A DNA stretch of 64,000 bases from Nocardiopsis sp. FIRDI 009 (GTDB lineage: Bacteria; Actinomycetota; Actinomycetes; Streptosporangiales; Streptosporangiaceae), in the NCBI RefSeq assembly GCF_003386285.1, contig NZ_QPNC01000005.1, positions 1 through 64,000 on the forward strand, in the 5' to 3' direction. The first letter of the stretch is position 1; the number at the start of each line of letters is the position of its first letter. Position numbers and translations under genes: made by a program. Shown piece after piece: positions 34,824-42,480 of this stretch. The notes under the pieces are model-generated. The model was not told the DNA's origin. It made no database searches and saw nothing but the letters and a program-made list of their open reading frames with translations.

Positions 34824-36704
34824 TCAGGAGCCGCCCCCGCCCTCGGCGGCGGCGCCTTCCCCGGACGCGTCCCGATCGGTCGGGGACCCCTCGCCCCCGT
34901 CCGCTCCGCGCACCACCGACAGCGGGAGCGGGGTGGTGTAGCGCAGCTCCGCGAAGGCGCCCGCCGGGACCGCGGGCGCGTGCGGGAACACCGGACGCAG
35001 CCGCCGGTACGGCTCCCCCTGCGCGGGTCGGGGGTCCTGCTCACCCTTGTTCGGCCACAGCGACATGGCGCGCTCGGCCTGGGCGGTGATGGTCAGCGAC
35101 GGGTTCACCCCGAGGTTGGCGGTGACCGCCGCGCCGTCCACGACGTGGATCCCGGGGTGCCCGTACAGCCGGTGGTAGGGGTCGATCACACCGTTGTCCG
35201 GACCGTCCCCGATCGGACAGCCGCCCAGGAAGTGCGCGGTCATCGGGATGTTGAACACGTCGCCGACGGTGCCGCCGGGGTAGCCGTCGATCCGCTCGGC
35301 GAGCCGGGTGGCGGCCTCCTGGCCCTCCGGGATCCAGGTCGGGTTCGGCTCTCCGTGGCCCTGGCGCGAGGTCAGCTTCTTGCGTCCGCCGAGCAGGCCG
35401 CGCCTGACCGAGGTCGTCAGCGAGTTGTCCAGGGACTGCATGACCAGGCCGATGATGATCCGCTCCGACCAGCGCCGGTTGGAGAGGCTGCGGGCGAAGA
35501 CGTAGGGGTGGCGTGCGGCCCGGCCCAGGAAGCGCAGCCAGCGCGGCGCCCTCCCCCCGCCCGGCACCTGGATCGTGGTGAGCAGGCCCATCGCGTTGGA
35601 GCCCTTGCCGTAGCGGACCGGTTCGATGTGGGTGTTCTCGTTGGGGTGGATGGAGGAGGTGATCGCCACCCCCCGGGTCAGGTCCTCGGGCGGCGGCACG
35701 TGGCGGCTCATCGCGCCCACGAGCGCCTCGGAGTTGGTCCGGGTCAGCGTTCCGAGCCTGGCGGACAGGCGGGGCAGCAGCCCGGCGTCGCGCATCCGGT
35801 GCAGGAGGGTCTGCGTGTTGTACGTCCCGGCGGCCACCACGACCTGCCCGGCGGTGAACGTGCGGGCGTTCTCCCGGCGACGCGGCGCGTCGGTGCGGAC
35901 GGTGTCGACGGCGAAACCGCCGCCGGGCAGTTCCCGCAGCCGCTCGACGGTGGTCAGCGGGTGGACCTCGGCGCCCGCGCGTTCGGCGAAGTACAGGTAG
36001 TTCTCGGTGAGGGTGTTCTTCGCGCCGTGGCGGCAGCCGGTCATGCACTCGCCGCACTCCGTGCACGCCCGCCGCTCGGGGCCCGCGCCGCCGAAGTAGG
36101 GGTCGCCGACGGACTCGCCCGGCGCGGCCTCGTTGCCGTCGCCGTCCGCACCGTCGCCGAAGCACACGCCGACGGGGGTCAGGCGGAAGGTGTGACCCAC
36201 GCCCATCTCCTCGGCGACCGCCTTCAGGTGGACGTCGGAGGGGGTGACGGTCGGGTTGGTGCGGACGCCGAGCATGCGCCGGGCCTGGTCGTAGAAGGGG
36301 GCGAGCTCCGACTTCCAGTCGGTGATGTGCCGCCACTGCGGATCCTCGAAGAACGCGTCCATCGGGTGGTAGAGCGTGTTCGCGTAGTTGAGCGAACCGC
36401 CGCCGACACCGGCTCCGGCGAGGATCATGACGTCGCGCAGCAGGTGGATGCGTTGGATGCCGTACATACCCAGCCGCGGCGCCCAGAGGAAGTTGCGCAC
36501 GTCCCAGGAGGACGACGGCAGTGTTTCCGGGGTGAAACGGCGCCCGGCCTCCAGGACGCCGACGCGGTAGCCCTTCTCGGTGAGCCGGAGGGCGCTCACC
36601 GAGCCGCCGAAGCCGGAGCCGACCACGATGACGTCGTAGTCATGGGGGTCCGTGGCGTGCTCGGTGGAGCGGGCGGGCGGTGGTGCGTTGCGCTCTGCGG
36701 ACAC
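34824..36704 (-). CDS. GMC-family flavin oxidoreductase (cholesterol-oxidase-like) with four-cysteine motif
   Basis: About 626 residues. FAD motif VVGSGFGGS at 27-35, second flavin segment AGAGVGGGSLNYANTL (96-111), and a C-terminal GMC domain with TAHFLGGCPIG and VDGAAVTANLGVNPSLTITAQAERA. Between them is CTECGECMTGC with Cys214, 217, 220 and 224, the iron-sulfur-like or zinc-like cluster found in the ChoD-like GMC branch. The GTG at 36704 has GAAAGAGG upstream; the longer open frame runs through the promoter. Likely substrate is a hydrophobic alcohol or sterol. Leftward and convergent with the MerR gene. Confidence 0.88.
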   Translation of the reverse strand: MSAERNAPPPARSTEHATDPHDYDVIVVGSGFGGSVSALRLTEKGYRVGVLEAGRRFTPETLPSSSWDVRNFLWAPRLGMYGIQRIHLLRDVMILAGAGVGGGSLNYANTLYHPMDAFFEDPQWRHITDWKSELAPFYDQARRMLGVRTNPTVTPSDVHLKAVAEEMGVGHTFRLTPVGVCFGDGADGDGNEAAPGESVGDPYFGGAGPERRACTECGECMTGCRHGAKNTLTENYLYFAERAGAEVHPLTTVERLRELPGGGFAVDTVRTDAPRRRENARTFTAGQVVVAAGTYNTQTLLHRMRDAGLLPRLSARLGTLTRTNSEALVGAMSRHVPPPEDLTRGVAITSSIHPNENTHIEPVRYGKGSNAMGLLTTIQVPGGGRAPRWLRFLGRAARHPYVFARSLSNRRWSERIIIGLVMQSLDNSLTTSVRRGLLGGRKKLTSRQGHGEPNPTWIPEGQEAATRLAERIDGYPGGTVGDVFNIPMTAHFLGGCPIGDGPDNGVIDPYHRLYGHPGIHVVDGAAVTANLGVNPSLTITAQAERAMSLWPNKGEQDPRPAQGEPYRRLRPVFPHAPAVPAGAFAELRYTTPLPLSVVRGADGGEGSPTDRDASGEGAAAEGGGGS

Positions 36705-36785
36705 TGAGGCCTCTTTCAGTTCGGGTGTCGCGGTCCCGTAGTGCGCCGGATACGAGTCTGCAACATCGAATACGCCATCTAGAAA

Positions 36786-36810
36786 TGTGACATTTTCTAT
36801 TGTAACGTTC
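36786..36810 (+). promoter_or_regulatory. Shared element, copy B, between the GMC gene and DUF6230
   Basis: Plus-strand reading TGTGACA-N7-TTGTAACGTTC. Together with TAGAAA (36780-36785), a 17-bp spacer and TAACGT (36803-36808), it has the same promoter geometry as the SDR promoter, but pointing rightward to DUF6230. On the minus strand the same element holds TACAAT (36804-36799), a good -10 for the GMC gene. It may serve both directions. Confidence 0.6.
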
Positions 36811-36830
36811 GTCACTACCGCCGAGTAGGT

Positions 36831-36846
36831 GTGTTCCATGTAACAC
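36831..36846. promoter_or_regulatory. Near-perfect 16-bp palindrome upstream of DUF6230
   Basis: GTGTTCCATGTAACAC is palindromic except for one symmetric base pair. It lies about 20 bp downstream of shared element B and 70 bp before the DUF6230 start. It could be a second operator. No dedicated regulator is adjacent apart from MerR. Confidence 0.4.
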
Positions 36847-36916
36847 GCGAGGCGCGCGTCGGCGCAACACACGTTCCCCCTCGCCGCCCCGGGCGGCGAA
36901 ACCCTGGAGGTTGCAG

Positions 36917-37564
36917 ATGCCCAAGCCTTCCGATGAGGCGCTCCAGGCGTCTCAGGACGCGCCTGAGCAGTACGACGGTGGCGGAGGCACACGGTGGCGG
37001 AGGTTCGCCCTCATCGCCGTGCCCGGTCTGACGGCCGCCGCCGTCCTCGGCGGGATGACGACGCAGGGGCTCCTGGCCGCCTCGTTCGCCGTCTCCGGTG
37101 ACAGCTTCAAGATGTCCGCTGACCAGCTCACCGGACAGGGATTCACCCAGTACGGCGACGTCGCCGAGTCCGTCGACGGCTCCGGCCGCGCCGTCGGACT
37201 GTCCACGGTCAACACCGCCGACCTGGAGAACCTGTGCATGTCCTCCCTGTGGGACCTGGGCATCGGCGAGGCCACCCTGGTGATCACCGCCGGTGAGACG
37301 GACCCGGTCCACGGCACCGACCTGGTGCTCGACCTCGAACAGCTGCGCGGCAACGCCGAGTTCGACCAGATCGAGATCGGCCGCGACGCCAGCACACTGG
37401 ACAAGGCCGAGGGCGGCCAGGGCCCGGCGGGCGGGTTCGGCCTCCAGGCGGACGAGATCCGGGTGGCGGACGTGGAGCTGACCACCTGGGCCGTCACCTC
37501 CGGCTCCCTGCGGTTGAGCGGCCTCAACCTGGCAGTCCTCCCGGGCAACCACGAGTGCTTCTGA
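36917..37564 (+). CDS. DUF6230 family membrane-anchored protein
   Basis: A 215-residue protein with a polar N-terminus, one membrane segment (about 30-55, FALIAVPGLTAAAVLGGMTTQGLLAASF) and a predicted extracytoplasmic domain that begins AVSGDSFKMSADQLTGQGFTQYGD. This is the DUF6230 pattern, usually encoded beside DUF6114 in Streptomyces and relatives. Function unknown; older annotations call some members cholesterol esterase without support that I know of. TGGAGGTTGCAG precedes the ATG. The downstream DUF6114 gene starts 4 bases after its stop. Confidence 0.82.
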   Translation: MPKPSDEALQASQDAPEQYDGGGGTRWRRFALIAVPGLTAAAVLGGMTTQGLLAASFAVSGDSFKMSADQLTGQGFTQYGDVAESVDGSGRAVGLSTVNTADLENLCMSSLWDLGIGEATLVITAGETDPVHGTDLVLDLEQLRGNAEFDQIEIGRDASTLDKAEGGQGPAGGFGLQADEIRVADVELTTWAVTSGSLRLSGLNLAVLPGNHECF

Positions 37565-37568
37565 TCCC

Positions 37569-38978
37569 ATGGCCCACGCACTCGACGCGCTCGGCACGGT
37601 CTGGGGACGGTTCCGTTCCTGGCGGCGCACCCGACCGTTCTGGGGCGGCCTGCTGCTCGTCGCCGCGGGTGCGGAGCTGTTGGTCGCACCCGCCGCGCAG
37701 AGCCTGATCCTGCCGATCGACCTGATCATCTACGCCGGCATCGCCGGTGTCTCGGGCACCCTCATCGGTGTCCTGCTGATCGCGATCGGGGTGCTCAGCT
37801 GGCTCCAGCCGGTGCAGCACACCTTCTTCGGGCTGGTCGGGCTCCTGCTGGCGCTCGTGTCCTTCGTGACGTCCAACTTCGGTGGGTTCGTCATCGGGAT
37901 GCTGCTCGGCATCGTCGGCGCCTCGCTCGTCTTCGCGTGGGCACCACGCGTGCGGCGGCGACCACCTGGTCGCCGCCGCACGCGGCCCCGCCGCCGTGCC
38001 GACACGCCGACCGGGGAGGAGCCCGGACAGGACATCGCGGACACCGACGCGGAGGACGGGGGTGAGGAGGGCGGTGCCGACGGGGCCGTCTCCCCGGGCG
38101 GGACCCGCCCCCTGGCCGCCCTCGCGCTGCCGCTCGTGTTCACCCTGACCGTCACGGCCGCCCAGGCGCCCGCCGACTGGCCCTGGGACTGGTTCCTCCC
38201 GTCGGGGGACGAGGAGGAGCAACCCTCCGACCCTCCCGCCGACGGCGCCTCCCCCACGGACACCCCCTCTGGAGACCCCTCCGCGGAGCCGACGGCCGAC
38301 CCCACCGACGAGGCCCCCGACGGGACACCGGAGGGACCCGGTGACCGCGAGGACCCGGCCGACCCCCCGGCGGAGGACGGGAACGAGGACGAGGCTGAGG
38401 AGGAGGAGACCGAGGGCGCTGAGGACGCCGACCCGTCCGACTGCCCGATGGTGACCGGCCGGACCGGTGTGGCCGAGACCGAGGAGCAACTCCTGTCGGC
38501 CGTCCGCGCCTGCCAGGCCGCGGCGGAGGAGGGCGACCTCCCGGACGTCGCGGTCGAGGCGGACTACGACTGCTTCTCCGGCGCGACCAGCACCGGCGGC
38601 CTGACGGCGGACCGCCTCACGATGAGCGGGGCCAGTTACGAGGGGGTCGTGGAGTGTCCCACCGCGGACGGCCCCCGCCGTTACCTCCGGCTCTCCATGA
38701 ACCGGGCGAACCTGCGCGGCGCCGAGCTGTGGTTCGAGGACGCCGGGGCCCGGATGAGCCTCGGACTGCCCACCCTGATCATGGAGGGCAGCGTGGAGAT
38801 GCACGTCACCCGCATGCACGTGCGCATCCTGGGCATCCCGCTCACCTTCACCCCGGACTTCCCGCCCCCGCTGCTGCTCCCGTACATGATCGTCACCGAC
38901 GTCGACGTGGCCAACCCGATGGCCAGCACCGACCTGATGACCATCCCCGGCTTCGACGGCCGGTACAACGGGGCCTGA
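37569..38978 (+). CDS. DUF6114 membrane protein fused to an acidic linker and C-terminal secreted-like domain
   Basis: About 469 residues. Four transmembrane helices in the first 130 residues (DUF6114), then a basic segment (RVRRRPPGRRRTRPRRR), another membrane helix near 180-200, a roughly 100-residue Asp/Glu/Pro/Thr-rich linker and a C-terminal domain of about 170 residues resembling DUF6230 (DCFSGATSTGGLTADRLTMSGASYEG). The C-terminal similarity to the upstream DUF6230 protein suggests the two domains work together. The fusion is longer than plain DUF6114 proteins. Function unknown; envelope or lipid-related by context. Confidence 0.78.
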   Translation: MAHALDALGTVWGRFRSWRRTRPFWGGLLLVAAGAELLVAPAAQSLILPIDLIIYAGIAGVSGTLIGVLLIAIGVLSWLQPVQHTFFGLVGLLLALVSFVTSNFGGFVIGMLLGIVGASLVFAWAPRVRRRPPGRRRTRPRRRADTPTGEEPGQDIADTDAEDGGEEGGADGAVSPGGTRPLAALALPLVFTLTVTAAQAPADWPWDWFLPSGDEEEQPSDPPADGASPTDTPSGDPSAEPTADPTDEAPDGTPEGPGDREDPADPPAEDGNEDEAEEEETEGAEDADPSDCPMVTGRTGVAETEEQLLSAVRACQAAAEEGDLPDVAVEADYDCFSGATSTGGLTADRLTMSGASYEGVVECPTADGPRRYLRLSMNRANLRGAELWFEDAGARMSLGLPTLIMEGSVEMHVTRMHVRILGIPLTFTPDFPPPLLLPYMIVTDVDVANPMASTDLMTIPGFDGRYNGA

Positions 38979-38986
38979 GGCCCGGC

Positions 38987-39022
38987 GTCGACGGGGGCGC
39001 CGCGACCGGCGCCCCCGTCGAC
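38987..39022. terminator. Bidirectional stem-loop between DUF6114 and helicase genes
   Basis: Perfect 15-bp stem GTCGACGGGGGCGCC / GGCGCCCCCGTCGAC around 6 bases. It sits exactly between the convergent stop codons. Confidence 0.75.
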
Positions 39023-39025
39023 CAC

Positions 39026-40840
39026 TCACCAGGAGTCGGCGATCAGACGGCTGGGCCGCCCCACGTGCGACACGTACAGCGCGTCCCTGGCGCGCGTCGC
39101 GGCGACGAACAGCAGCGTCCGCTCCTGCTGGAAGGTGTGCTCCAGGGCGACCTGGTCGCCGTCGGCCGCCTCGATGGCCGCCTTCGGGGGAAGCAGGTGG
39201 TCGCTCACCCCCACCAGGGCCACACAGCGGAACTCCTGTCCCTTGAGCTGGTGCATGGTGCCGACCCGCACCGCCTCGCCGCCGTCAGGACCCTCCAGCG
39301 GCGCGGTGCGCACGTCGCGCGCCTCCAGTTCCTTGGTGACGCCGCGCGCCACCCAGTGGTTGCGCCCGGCCACGGCGATCTCGCTCGGGCTGACCCCTGC
39401 CTCCAGCCACACCCGGACCCAGTCGCCGAGCGCGGAGAGCTCCTCGGCGCGGTCGGCGCACCCGCGCACCACCGGCGCCGGGCCGCGCAGGAGGGAACGG
39501 TAACCGGCCAGGGTGTCGGCGTCGTCGTCCAGCCCGAGGGCGGCGCGGCGGCCCAGGATCGGCATGCTCCAGTCGAGGATCTCCTGGGTCACCCGGTAGC
39601 TGACCCGCAGCCGGTGGCCGCGCCCGCGCACGTTGATGCCGAGGGAGGCCAGCGAGACCCGGTTGTCGGACACCCGCTGGTGCGGGTCGCCGACGATGAA
39701 CAGGTCGTCCGGGCCCTCCGGAACGGCGGCGCGGAGCATCCGCCACTGGGCGGGGTGCAGGTCCTGGGCCTCGTCGACCACGGCGTGCCGGAACAGCGGT
39801 CCGCCCCGCTCCAACAGCCGCGCCGCCTCGGCCGCCAGCTGGGGATGGGACCACAGGCCCTCCACGCGCATGGCCCCGGCGTAGCGGCGGACGGTCTCCC
39901 ACACCTGGCGGCGGTGCTCGGGGGCCAGGTGCTGGATCCGCCCGCTGCGCTCGCAGCGGATGTACTGCGGCAGCAGCTCCAGGTTCTGGGCGAGGATGAC
40001 CTGCTCCCACTCGTCGACGAGGAAGCGGCCGGAGAAGGGCAGCCCGTCGGCGACCGCCAGGGCGCGCCAGCGCTGGGCCAGCTCGTCCCCGCTGAGAAGG
40101 CGGGGCGCCACGCTGGAGTGCGCCTGGACCACGGACCGGGCGAGGCTGTCGATGGTGGCCACCCGCACCCGGGAGCGGGTGCCGGGGTCGGGCAGCAGCT
40201 GGTCGAGGCGCTCGGAGAGGGTCTGGGCCAGTGACCGGTTGTAGGTGGTGAGCAGGACCGACTCGCGGGGGTCCTCGGGGCGGGCGGCGGCGTCGCGCAG
40301 GGCCAGGTGGGCGGCCCGGTGCAGGGCCAGGACCGTCTTTCCGGTCCCCGGACCGCCGGTGACCTGGGCGGACCCGTTGAAGTGCGCCTCGGCGAGTCGG
40401 TGCTGGTCGGGGTGGAGGGTGATCTGCCACTGGTCGAAGGGCGCGCGCAGGGCCCCGGCCAGCTCGGGCGGACCGGTGGGTGTGGGGTCGACACTCCCGG
40501 GGCCGGCGACGGTGGGGATGCCGGGGCGCAGCCCGCGGGCGAAGCGGAGCGCCTCGTCGCGGGGGCGCACGGCGATGAGGCGGTACTCGGGGATGTCGCC
40601 CTCGGGATGGTCGGCGGAGGAGCGCTCCTCGACCTCGGGGTTGGGCAGGACGACGCCGGACCAGTCGGGGGCGATGCTGACGATCCGGACACGCGGGTCG
40701 GCGGCGCCCTCGACGGACTCCAGCGCCGGGTGGTCGCCTGCCTGGTAGGCGCGCATCGCGGTCAGCGCGAGGAGCTGGACGTCGGGCGTGAGGCGGGAGA
40801 AGTCGCTGAGAAACGTCGGGGCGATCGCAAGGGCGGACAC
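39026..40840 (-). CDS. UvrD/Rep-like superfamily I helicase
   Basis: About 604 residues. Walker A GGPGTGKT at 162-169, the AAA_19-type region LLTTYNRSLAQTL, Walker B VVDEAQDLHP near 380, FIVGDPHQRV, and C-terminal motifs TMHQLKGQEFRCVAL and RTLLFVAATRARDAL. A 150-residue N-terminal domain precedes the helicase core. The GTG at 40840 has GGAGGAAACCACG upstream; the frame stays open far beyond but lacks conservation. Such orphan small helicases in actinobacteria may act in repair or in defence. No nuclease partner is adjacent. Confidence 0.87.
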   Translation of the reverse strand: MSALAIAPTFLSDFSRLTPDVQLLALTAMRAYQAGDHPALESVEGAADPRVRIVSIAPDWSGVVLPNPEVEERSSADHPEGDIPEYRLIAVRPRDEALRFARGLRPGIPTVAGPGSVDPTPTGPPELAGALRAPFDQWQITLHPDQHRLAEAHFNGSAQVTGGPGTGKTVLALHRAAHLALRDAAARPEDPRESVLLTTYNRSLAQTLSERLDQLLPDPGTRSRVRVATIDSLARSVVQAHSSVAPRLLSGDELAQRWRALAVADGLPFSGRFLVDEWEQVILAQNLELLPQYIRCERSGRIQHLAPEHRRQVWETVRRYAGAMRVEGLWSHPQLAAEAARLLERGGPLFRHAVVDEAQDLHPAQWRMLRAAVPEGPDDLFIVGDPHQRVSDNRVSLASLGINVRGRGHRLRVSYRVTQEILDWSMPILGRRAALGLDDDADTLAGYRSLLRGPAPVVRGCADRAEELSALGDWVRVWLEAGVSPSEIAVAGRNHWVARGVTKELEARDVRTAPLEGPDGGEAVRVGTMHQLKGQEFRCVALVGVSDHLLPPKAAIEAADGDQVALEHTFQQERTLLFVAATRARDALYVSHVGRPSRLIADSW

Positions 40841-41684
40841 GTCGTGGTTTCCTCCGGTCTTCGACCAGGTGGTGTCGGGCGGTGCTGGGCGGTCGGAGCG
40901 GATGGTGTCGGGCGGGCGGCGGCGTTCGGCGCGCCGTCGCTCTACGTGAATGATGCTCGCGGCGGAATTCCGGCAAACGCCGCGATGAAGGCGATTCTCG
41001 GCAGGCTCGGAGAGCGGATGAGGGTTCGTGTCTGTGCAGCTCACAAGGGTATTTGCGGAAACCAGTTCGATGGATTCGGGAAACTTTCCCCGGGCTTGCG
41101 GGGGGGTGGCCCCGTGACCTGCGGTTCTTCCTGTGCCTCCTGAGTCCGTAAGTGGCTTATTGTCCTGTCCGAAATCCGACTCCGAAGGGATCGAACCCCT
41201 GATCCAAGCCGGAGACGCGGAGAGGCCGAGGCGCCCCCGGACGTGGACGGGGACGACCGAAAACGGGAACGCGCCGTGACGGCCCGGGGGAACCGGGCGG
41301 CCGACGCGTCTGGCGGCGCACGACGGGAGAGGACCCCGGGACGGGTCCACCGCCGACGGCGTGGCCGGATCCGGACACGCCCTGTCCGTGCACGCTCCCA
41401 CACGGGATCGTGTACGGCACGGAGCACGCGGACCACGCGTGGTTCAGGACCCTGCCGGGGTCCGTCCTACCCCGGCAGGGTCCTCAACCACCCTGGAGAT
41501 CCAGGTACCCGGCACCGGTCGGCGGCAAAGCGCTCCGGGACCGGCGACCTCGCGGCTGGCGGGCTCCGGCGTCGCCCGGCCTCCACCGGACGCACCCATG
41601 ATGGCTCGGGGGAACGACAAAGCGACGGTCGGTGCTCCGCCCCGTGTCGCGGCGGACCCGGCGTCGGCACTCCACCGGTGCGCC
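40841..41684. other. Non-coding stretch between helicase and SanA-like genes
   Basis: About 840 bp with no gene I can support. Frames are open but show no family similarity or ribosome sites. It contains a sharply AT-richer part (about 40940-41070), a tRNA T-arm-like sequence (minus strand GGGGTTCGATCCCTT near 41210) without the rest of a tRNA, and a strong hairpin at 41447-41483. Confidence 0.5.
41447..41483. terminator. Strong stem-loop in the 41-kb gap
   Basis: Perfect 14-bp stem GGACCCTGCCGGGG / CCCCGGCAGGGTCC with a 9-base loop. It lies between two divergent genes, where no terminator is expected, so it may end a short unrecognised transcript or be a structured leader of the SanA-like gene. 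Confidence 0.5.
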
Positions 41685-42332
41685 ATGATGGGTGTGCGCA
41701 GGCGTCGCAGGAGGAGGGTGGCCGGGGTGGCTGTGTGGATCGTGGCGATCGGGGTCGGCGTGCCGGTCCTGGCACTGGCGCCGTTCGCGTGGACGTACCT
41801 GGCCAGCGCCGGTCGGCGCAGAAGCCCGCTGACGGTGCCGTACCGGCCCGTCGCCGTCGTCCTGGGCGCCGCGGCCTGGGACGACGGGCCCTGCCCCCTG
41901 CTCGCCCGCAGGCTCGACATCGCCGTGCGCCTGTTCGAGGAGGGCCGGGTCGGACGGATCATCGTCTCGGGCGACAACCGCGAGGTCTCCCGTCGGGAGA
42001 CCGACACCATGACCGAGTACCTGGTCGCCCACGGGGTTCCGGCCGACCGGATCGACGCCGACCGCTACGGGTACCGGACCTGGGACACCTGTGTGCGGGT
42101 GCGCGACCTGTTCGGGGTGGCAGAGGCCACGATGGTCACCCAGTCCTTCCACCTGCCCCGCACCGTCGCGCTCGCCCGCGCCGCCGGGATCGACGCCGTC
42201 GGGGTCGGGGACCCGAGCCTGGGGGGCCGACGCCGGTCAACGGTCGTCGGCTACGCGCGGGAGGTCGGTGCGGCCGTCAGGGCCCTGCGCGACGCCGTCC
42301 GCCGCCCCGCCCCGGCCCACGCGGAGCCCTGA
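41685..42332 (+). CDS. SanA/YdcF-like (DUF218) membrane protein, paralogue 1
   Basis: About 215 residues. A basic N-terminus and one membrane helix (VAVWIVAIGVGVPVLALAPFAW) precede a DUF218 domain: VVLGAAAWDDG, LLARRLDIAVRLFEEGRVGRIIVSGDN, RETDTMTEYLV, RTWDTCVRVRDLFGVAEATMVTQSFHLPRTVALARAAGIDAVGV. SanA-type proteins influence envelope barrier function and vancomycin tolerance in enterobacteria. The start (ATG 41685 or 41688) is chosen by the membrane helix; there is no strong ribosome site. A close paralogue lies 1.6 kb away at 43934-44827 on the other strand. Confidence 0.82.
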   Translation: MMGVRRRRRRRVAGVAVWIVAIGVGVPVLALAPFAWTYLASAGRRRSPLTVPYRPVAVVLGAAAWDDGPCPLLARRLDIAVRLFEEGRVGRIIVSGDNREVSRRETDTMTEYLVAHGVPADRIDADRYGYRTWDTCVRVRDLFGVAEATMVTQSFHLPRTVALARAAGIDAVGVGDPSLGGRRRSTVVGYAREVGAAVRALRDAVRRPAPAHAEP

Positions 42333-42480
42333 CGGCCGACCGTCGGCCGCGAGCCCCCGGTTCGCGCGGCCGACGCTCCGCGTTTCCCACCTTCCAACTG
42401 CTTGTTTGTAGGCTCCAGAGCAGGAAGGAGGTGGGTGCCGCCTCCCCGCCGAGGAAGGGCGGTCCACACCCACGAACACC

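Noticed and set aside
41190-41235. tRNA-like T-arm near 41210 on the minus strand
   Set aside because: Only a GGGGTTCGATCCC-like segment is present; the stem pairs poorly and no acceptor, D or anticodon arm can be built around it.
39026-41401. Helicase starting at 41401 rather than 40840
   Set aside because: The extra 187 residues are of non-protein-like composition (Arg/Pro/Ser) and the good ribosome site GGAGGAAACCACG sits at GTG 40840.
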